Shown here: piece after piece, positions 58,595 through 64,000 of the stretch
Layout: each line of letters begins with the position of its first letter
Numbering within the stretch: the first letter of the stretch is position 1
From: Pirellulales bacterium
GTDB lineage: Bacteria > Planctomycetota > Planctomycetia > Pirellulales > Thermoguttaceae
DNA: 64,000 bases
Direction: 5' to 3'
NCBI GenBank assembly: GCA_020846145.1
Contig: JADLEL010000051.1
Location: 21,578-85,577, forward strand
Made by a program: the position numbers and the translations under genes
The notes under the pieces: model-generated
What the model was told of the DNA's origin: nothing
The model's database searches: none
The model's input: the letters and a program-made list of their open reading frames with translations, nothing else

Positions 58595-58797
58595 TGCTCC
58601 GCAATGCGAGAAACGCAGCGGGCGTTTCCGGCTTCGACGTGCTCCGCGGACACGCCGTCAAGAAATCGCCGTTCTCGCGCATCGTGGAACCGTCCGATCT
58701 CGGCAAAAACGCCCTTTACCTCTTAAGCGACCTCTCCTCCGGCGTCATCGGCGAAACCAGCCACGTCGATTGCGGGTACGGCATCATCGGGCTGTAG
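58595..58797 (+). pseudogene. C-terminal remnant of a FabI-type enoyl-ACP reductase
   Basis: AAGVSGFDVLRGHAVKKSPFSRIVEPSDLGKNALYLLSDLSSGVIGETSHVDCGYGIIGL matches the FabI C-terminus; no Rossmann N-terminal part upstream. Confidence 0.75.
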
Positions 58798-59130
58798 AAT
58801 TTCCAGAGAGAGTTGTTCGTACCAAAGTCTATCCTCGATTCGATTGGAATTCCAGATGAGTATTACGAACAACAGCCGCGTCAGAACTAAAAGGCCGCCC
58901 AATATCCAGGTCCAACGACGCATAGAAAACCCCAAAATAATTAAGATCGAACCCAAAAAGGCATAAAATTCCGGGATACGTGAAACGGGTTCTCGACCCC
59001 AAGTCCAGAGCGAACAACCGAGGCTTGCGACGACGGTTAGTTCCAACAGCGTCCGCAGGGAATATTGGAATGGCGTTCGCCCAGTCGGGACGGGCGGCGT
59101 AGAATCAAAGTTGGTTGGCGAAGAATCCAT
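58723..59130 (-). CDS. Small membrane protein with N-terminal QYSLRTLL segment
   Basis: TPFQYSLRTLLELTVVASLGCSLW; hydrophobic helices; overlaps the fabI remnant antisense at its 3' end. Confidence 0.6.
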   Translation of the reverse strand: MDSSPTNFDSTPPVPTGRTPFQYSLRTLLELTVVASLGCSLWTWGREPVSRIPEFYAFLGSILIILGFSMRRWTWILGGLLVLTRLLFVILIWNSNRIEDRLWYEQLSLEILQPDDAVPAIDVAGFADDAGGEVA

Positions 59131-59136
59131 GATCCA

Positions 59137-59553
59137 TTATGGCGACCAAAATCTCCCTCGGGCGACGAGCGCTTGACGTTCGATTATCCGTTCGGAAGTA
59201 TTAAATCCGAAAATGCGAGCGGTAACTTCGCCGATTTCGGTTAATGCCCGAATGAATGAACCATCCAAGTGAAAATGATCCCCCCACGCATCGATTCGTG
59301 GATTGAAAAAGCGAACGAGAGGACCGCCCGGTGTTAAAATGGACCCTAAATCGCTTCCTTTATGGCGGTTGCAAATAAGACAAGCATAAGCCAAGTTCTC
59401 GAACTCCGTCGGTCCGTTGTGTTTAAGGCTGATGATGTGATCGACTTCGCAGCCGAAATAGGTATCGTCTTCATGGATGAGGCAATATTCGCAACGATGC
59501 GTTGCCCTCCAAGCAACTCGCGAGCGGAGTTCTTCGCCGGTTGGACTACCCAT
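59137..59553 (-). CDS. HNH endonuclease
   Basis: WRATHRCEYCLIHEDDTYFGCEVDHIISLKHNGPTEFENLAYACLICNRHKGSDLGSI. Confidence 0.9.
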   Translation of the reverse strand: MGSPTGEELRSRVAWRATHRCEYCLIHEDDTYFGCEVDHIISLKHNGPTEFENLAYACLICNRHKGSDLGSILTPGGPLVRFFNPRIDAWGDHFHLDGSFIRALTEIGEVTARIFGFNTSERIIERQALVARGRFWSP

Positions 59554-59788
59554 GAATCACATGCTCACGGGCTTTGGCTTTAGCGAGCCGCATGAAGTGT
59601 TCCAATTGGAGAAAGTTGTCCAATTCGGATCGTTCTTCAACGGATAGCCCGGTCGTTTTTTCGCGCGCGATAAGATCGGTTATTTTGGCCTTGGCGGTCG
59701 GGGAGGGGTGAAAGTCGATGATCCCTTGGGGATTGGTGCCTGCCGCCACGAAGTCGATGATCTCTTCATAGGCTGGATTGGTAATCAT
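59546..59788 (-). CDS. Small protein overlapping the HNH gene by 8 nt (putative partner)
   Basis: MITNPAYEEIIDFVAAGTNPQGIIDFHPSPTAKAKITDLIAREKTTGLSVEERSELDNFLQLEHFMRLAKAKAREHVIHG. Confidence 0.7.
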   Translation of the reverse strand: MITNPAYEEIIDFVAAGTNPQGIIDFHPSPTAKAKITDLIAREKTTGLSVEERSELDNFLQLEHFMRLAKAKAREHVIHG

Positions 59789-59871
59789 AGAGTATCCTCC
59801 GCCAATAAGATAGCTTACCCAAGAATAATTATACCTCAAGACCGCCCCCCACGCAAGGACCGTCCCTAGCA

Positions 59872-60462
59872 TCAACTCGACTTCCCACCGCCAATCGCTT
59901 CGACCACGGCTCGTTCGATTTCGGCGGGGCGGTTGCCGGTGATGGTGCGGAGAAGGCTGCCCGCGCGGTCGTAGATGCGAAGATGAGGGAGGCCATCCCC
60001 AAGGGCGAAAGCCTCGAAGGCTTCGGAATCGCTTTCGAGCGAGCTTTGGTAGTTTTCGGTGTCTGCCCGCTTTTGGCGGAGGAAATCGAGGACCGATTCG
60101 CGCCGATCCGGCTGATCGAGGCTCACGGTGATGACCGCCAGATCGGACGCGGGGAAACGCTGGTGCAGTGCGACGGTATGAGGCAGCAGATCCTTGCAGG
60201 GACCGCACCAGGTGGCCCAAAAATCGACCAGCACCACCCGACCGCGATGCCGCGCGACGGCCTGCGTCAAGCCGTCGGGATCGATCTCGGCGAGCGATAT
60301 CGAATCGGGCGATCCGGGATCGGTTAAACACGATTCCCCGCTCGGCGAGGAGCACTCCATGCAGCCGGAGCACAATAGCCCGGCAAGGGTGAGTAAAATT
60401 GCCATTGAGAATGGACGGATTACTTTCATGGCAATTGCGAATTTAAGGCTTGAGAAAAACAT
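59872..60462 (-). CDS. TlpA-like thioredoxin-fold lipoprotein
   Basis: LLCSGC lipobox; RGRVVLVDFWATWCGPCKDLLPHTVALHQRFP. Confidence 0.88.
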   Translation of the reverse strand: MFFSSLKFAIAMKVIRPFSMAILLTLAGLLCSGCMECSSPSGESCLTDPGSPDSISLAEIDPDGLTQAVARHRGRVVLVDFWATWCGPCKDLLPHTVALHQRFPASDLAVITVSLDQPDRRESVLDFLRQKRADTENYQSSLESDSEAFEAFALGDGLPHLRIYDRAGSLLRTITGNRPAEIERAVVEAIGGGKSS

Positions 60463-60482
60463 AAACGTCGAATAGCGATCCT

Positions 60483-60532
60483 CCGACGCGGAGCGTCGGA
60501 AAATGGCGTTCCCACGCGGAGCGTGGGAACGA
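60483..60532. repeat. Two adjacent hairpins (ccgacgcggagcgtcgg; gttcccacgcggagcgtgggaac)
   Basis: Direct reading, intergenic. Confidence 0.8.
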
Positions 60533-60541
60533 GTTCAACCT

Positions 60542-60590
60542 CTATCCCCTATCCCCTATCCCCTATCCCCTATCCTCTATCCCCTAATCC
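60542..60590. repeat. Heptanucleotide repeat (ctatccc), about 7 units
   Basis: ctatccc x4, ctatcct, ctatccc, ctaatcc; adjacent to the stop codon of the redoxin gene. Confidence 0.9.
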
Positions 60591-60592
60591 CT

Positions 60593-61186
60593 CTACTCGT
60601 ACTTGATCGTGCAGCCGAACTGCTTGGTGACTTTTTCGGGCGGTTCCTTGCCGGCCAAGAGGGCGTCAAGGGCATCGCGAAGGTGGTGTTTTTTCACTTT
60701 TTTCGCGTCCATGCTGTCGTCGATTGCGCCTACGTAGGCGAGTTTGCGGTCTCTATCGAGCACGAAAACGTGCGGCGTAACCTTCGCGCCGTACTCTTTT
60801 CCGATCTTTTGGCTGGCATCATAAATATAGGCGAAGTCGAATTTTTTCGCTTTCGCCCGTTCTTTCATTTTGTCGAGCTTGTCGGCGTCGAGGTTGTTCA
60901 CGTTGACGGCCACGATCCGCACGCCTTTTTCTTTGTAGTCTTTTTGCAATTTCACCAGCCGCTCTTCGTAGGCCTGGGCGACGGGGCAATGGTTGCAGGT
61001 GAACACGAGCACCAGCAGTTTGGCCGATTTGTAGTCCTTCAGCGCGTGTTCCTTGTCGTCGGTGCCGACGATGCCCGAAAAATTCGGCGCGGCGTCGCCG
61101 ATCTTCAGTTCGCCCGCCCGGACGAAATGTGCGGTAAGAAGAAGGAGAGCGGTCACTGGGGCGATGCAAAGCAAAATGCGTTTCAT
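60593..61186 (-). CDS. Redoxin / AhpC-TSA-like secreted protein
   Basis: LKIGDAAPNFSGIVGTDDKEHALKDYKSAKLLVLVFTCNHCPVAQAYEERLVKLQKDYKEKGVRIVAVN. Confidence 0.9.
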   Translation of the reverse strand: MKRILLCIAPVTALLLLTAHFVRAGELKIGDAAPNFSGIVGTDDKEHALKDYKSAKLLVLVFTCNHCPVAQAYEERLVKLQKDYKEKGVRIVAVNVNNLDADKLDKMKERAKAKKFDFAYIYDASQKIGKEYGAKVTPHVFVLDRDRKLAYVGAIDDSMDAKKVKKHHLRDALDALLAGKEPPEKVTKQFGCTIKYE

Positions 61187-61515
61187 GGTTAAGAACCTCC
61201 GAAAGGGGATGTCGTGGAGAGGACGGCAATTGCATAATCATTCGCACTTGCGGCAAAAAAGGCAAGAGGGTCGGCATCCCCCCGTTATTACCGTGCGAGA
61301 TGATGCAAAAAAACAACATCCGCGCCAGCCCACGCCCCCTGCCCCCGTGACGAAAGGTAACGGGGAGCCGGCAAGCGGCCGCGAGGCGAAAGTATATTTG
61401 CGTGCCGTCGTTTTATGACCTAGATTATCATTGGCGATTGAATTCTCGGATCGCCGCCGGGCCGATCGGCCCTCAAACCTATCTCCTCAATCAAATTTAT
61501 CGCAAAACCGTGTCC

Positions 61516-62355
61516 ATGGACTCGATTCAAACGGTAGCCGGCTGGGAGGGCGTTTCCAGCGCGCTGCGGGAAATCCGCGATTGCCACGCGGAGACCTGGG
61601 CGTTCTTTCACGGGATTTTCGAGGAATTGAATTTGTTCAGCATCGGCCTGGATGCCCGGAAAAGACACCTCGTGCAAACCGTCCAAGCGGGAGAGGAGCA
61701 TCGGCAGACCGAGTCGGCCGAATTCGGCGAAAGGCTGAGCCAACTGATCTCCCAAAGGGAAGCGGAACGCGAGGAAATTCGGGAAACGCGGGAATCGGTG
61801 CGGGAACAAGTCGCGCAATTGGCCGCGGTGGCCTCCGAGTTGGCCTCCGCGCAGGCCGAATTCCAGGCGAACTTCCAACTCATTCGCGAGGAAATCGCCA
61901 AGAACCGCGAAGCCTTGGCGCGCGAGGCAACCGAATTTCCCGCGCCCAAAAACGGCGCGAACGGCGAATTGGAGCAAAAACTCACCGATCTCGAACGGCA
62001 GCACGCCGCGCTCGAGCAGGACCGGGCGGTGTTGGAAAAGGAATTGGAAGGCGTGCGAAACCGCGCGGCCGATTTGGCGGAGTCGCTGGCCGAACAAAAA
62101 CGGCTGGCCGTGCAACAACAGACGCAAGGCGCCGCGGAATTGCAGCGGATGCGCCAATTGCTGGAAAACATCGCCCGACAGGATGCCTTCGCCCGGCCGC
62201 ACCGCGAAATCGAGCCTTTGCCGCGAGCGGCCGATCCGGTAACGCCGCCGGCATCCAAGCCGGAGCCTGCCGCGGCGGCATCCGACCCGGTGTTGGGATC
62301 GGTTTTGGCCCAATTCGAGATGTTGCAGCAAGACCGCGCCAGGCGCAGAGCGTGA
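61516..62355 (+). CDS. Coiled-coil hypothetical protein
   Basis: Long Glu/Gln/Ala heptad-rich region EQVAQLAAVASELASAQAEFQANFQLIREEIAKNREAL. Confidence 0.65.
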   Translation: MDSIQTVAGWEGVSSALREIRDCHAETWAFFHGIFEELNLFSIGLDARKRHLVQTVQAGEEHRQTESAEFGERLSQLISQREAEREEIRETRESVREQVAQLAAVASELASAQAEFQANFQLIREEIAKNREALAREATEFPAPKNGANGELEQKLTDLERQHAALEQDRAVLEKELEGVRNRAADLAESLAEQKRLAVQQQTQGAAELQRMRQLLENIARQDAFARPHREIEPLPRAADPVTPPASKPEPAAAASDPVLGSVLAQFEMLQQDRARRRA

Positions 62356-62363
62356 GGAGAGAG

Positions 62364-62391
62364 TAAAGAGTGGAGAGTGGAGAGTGGAGAG
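62364..62391. repeat. Heptanucleotide repeat (tggagag)n
   Basis: taaagag tggagag tggagag tggagag. Confidence 0.85.
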
Positions 62392-62437
62392 TACTTTGTA
62401 CGCGAACAAAAGGCTTTTCCACAAACTGCATAACTCC

Positions 62438-62507
62438 CGACCACTGACCACTGAGCACTACCCACTGAACACTGAACACTACCCACCGACTACTAGCCAC
62501 CGACCAC
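62438..62507. repeat. Degenerate heptanucleotide repeat, ten units of consensus YRRCCAC
   Basis: cgaccac tgaccac tgagcac tacccac tgaacac tgaacac tacccac cgactac tagccac cgaccac. Confidence 0.9.
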
Positions 62508-62536
62508 CGACGAAAAACATCATTGAAGTTTCGGTT

Positions 62537-63781
62537 ATGAGAAACACCACAAAAAAAATAAACGGCATCATACTGCAGGGCGTCGTCTTGTTGGGCGGGG
62601 TATTCCTGTTAAACGCGGGAGTCATGCTGAACGAGCCGGGACTGGCGGGCGTCGGCGGGGTGGTCGTGGTCTTCGCCTTGGCGCGCGCGTTCGTGCTGCG
62701 ACGAAAACACGATCGGGAACATGCCCTGTTGCTGCGCGCTTCGCAAGAGACGGCGCGGCGGAAGGAGCACGCGGTCAAACCGCGGGCGGCCGCGGCCGCG
62801 GCGATCGATCCCACCGACAGCGACGCGCTCGTGGCCCAGATGCTCGCTCAAGACCGCTATGCGTTGCTGCTTCGCGCGCAGCTTGCCGACAACTTGTGCG
62901 AAGCGCATTTCGGGAAGGCGTTAGCGGCGCTGGGAGAGCAAATGGCCCTCGTGCCCGACGGCGAAGTCGCGCTCGAGGAAACCGACAGCCCGCGCGTCGT
63001 CGCCGTGCAGCGGTTGTTCCTGGACCGCTATCCGGTGACGAATCGGGAGTATTACGAGTTCGTGGCGGCGGGCGGATATCGACAGATGGCCCTTTGGGAC
63101 GAGTCGGTATTGCCGGCAGTGCTCGATTTCGTCGATCGCACCGATCAATCCGGCCCCAAGTACTGGGAGAACGGCTGCTATCCGGCGGGGGAGGATCGGC
63201 ATCCGGTGGTGGGCGTCAGTTGGTTCGAGGCCGCCGCTTACGCGCGTTGGGCCGGCAAGCGCTTGCCCAGCGACGCCGAATGGGTCAAGGCGGGCTGTTG
63301 GCCGGTTCCCTTGTCGAACACCGCCCGCTCCCAACGGCGTTATCCCTGGGGCGATACGATGGACCGCTCGAAAGCGAACCTTTGGGGATCGGGACCGGGC
63401 CGCACCGTGCCCGTCGATGAATACGCGGCCGGGGTCAGCGTGGGCGGCGTCTATCAGTTGATCGGCAACGTTTGGGAATGGACGTCGAGCGGTTTTCGCG
63501 GCACGCAATTGCCGCAAGATCATTTGCCGTCGAGCGGATTGGTGCTCGACGCGCCGCTGCGGAGCATTCGCGGCGGGGCTTTCGACACGTACTTCGACAA
63601 CCAGGCCGCCTGCCAGTTCCAAAGCGGCGAGAATCCGCTAAGCCGCCGCCACAACATCGGTTTCCGCTGCGCGGTCGGCGTGGGAGACCTGATCCTCGTG
63701 CGGAAACCTACCGAAGTAAAACCGACGGAAAAAATCCCGGAAGCGGAAGAACTGCAATTTGCCGGAGCGAATGCGGAATAA
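62537..63781 (+). CDS. SUMF1/formylglycine-generating-enzyme-like protein with N-terminal TM segments
   Basis: FLDRYPVTNREYYEFVAAGGY; HPVVGVSWFEAAAYARWAGKRLPSDAEWVKAG; GNVWEWTSSGFRG; RGGAFDTYFDNQAACQFQSGENPLSRRHNIGFRCA. Confidence 0.9.
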   Translation: MRNTTKKINGIILQGVVLLGGVFLLNAGVMLNEPGLAGVGGVVVVFALARAFVLRRKHDREHALLLRASQETARRKEHAVKPRAAAAAAIDPTDSDALVAQMLAQDRYALLLRAQLADNLCEAHFGKALAALGEQMALVPDGEVALEETDSPRVVAVQRLFLDRYPVTNREYYEFVAAGGYRQMALWDESVLPAVLDFVDRTDQSGPKYWENGCYPAGEDRHPVVGVSWFEAAAYARWAGKRLPSDAEWVKAGCWPVPLSNTARSQRRYPWGDTMDRSKANLWGSGPGRTVPVDEYAAGVSVGGVYQLIGNVWEWTSSGFRGTQLPQDHLPSSGLVLDAPLRSIRGGAFDTYFDNQAACQFQSGENPLSRRHNIGFRCAVGVGDLILVRKPTEVKPTEKIPEAEELQFAGANAE

Positions 63782-63790
63782 AAAGGGAGG

Positions 63791-63825
63791 ATTGCAAATT
63801 GGTCATTGCAAATTGCAAATTGAAC
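63791..63825. repeat. Heptanucleotide repeat (attgcaa)n
   Basis: attgcaa attggtc attgcaa attgcaa attgaac. Confidence 0.85.
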
Positions 63826-63862
63826 AAAAGAAAATCGCTTGCGTTTTTTCGGATTTTCGTAA

Positions 63863-64000
63863 GCGTTCACGCCCCGGTCGGGGACTGGTCCATTTTTCGG
63901 CGTGAAAACGTATTTTGTGGACAAACGGCAGGCCGAAAACATGGACCTGTCCCCTTCCCGCGGCGCGAGGGGGACAGTCCCATTTTCGCGGCGATTAAGC
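63863..64000. repeat. Inverted second copy of the 138-bp composite palindromic element, truncated by the window end
   Basis: Reverse complement aligns to 33884-34021 with no gaps and about 10 mismatches by eye. Confidence 0.9.

Noticed and set aside
62438-62507. Possible CRISPR array
   Set aside because: Contiguous 7-nt units with no spacers and no cas genes; not CRISPR.

Overview
GC-rich bacterial chromosomal window with a planctomycete-like gene repertoire: Gfo/Idh/MocA oxidoreductases, a ThuA-like protein, a DUF1559-type protein, a SUMF1-like protein, a YncE/phosphoesterase fusion and N-terminal YTLRxLL/YSLRTLL membrane proteins. Recognisable blocks are: an OleC-like AMP ligase; a CusA/CusB metal-efflux operon with Cys-rich accessory proteins; GH116 and GH2 enzymes; a Vsr / GHKL-ATPase-nuclease / C5-methyltransferase restriction-like island; clpX; apgM and pgi; an rpoN-recR-ybaB-dnaX block with the SRP RNA (ffs) upstream; mntP; a moxR gene; an HNH nuclease pair; and thioredoxin-like proteins. 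The strongest hunt results are: (1) palindromic elements inserted inside two unrelated ORFs (OleC-like and CusA) and read in the same phase; (2) heptanucleotide repeats of many different unit sequences but constant 7-nt period, one of which is 9x7=63 nt inside the OleC-like ORF; (3) an A9 slippery tract in dnaX whose -1 frame stops after two codons, predicting a tau/gamma pair; (4) a nuclease ORF framed by nested inverted repeats, wedged between ffs and dnaX; (5) a 138-bp composite palindromic repeat in two inverted copies; (6) a MutL/MORC-type GHKL restriction island. All assignments come from reading the sequence and supplied translations; no database search was run.
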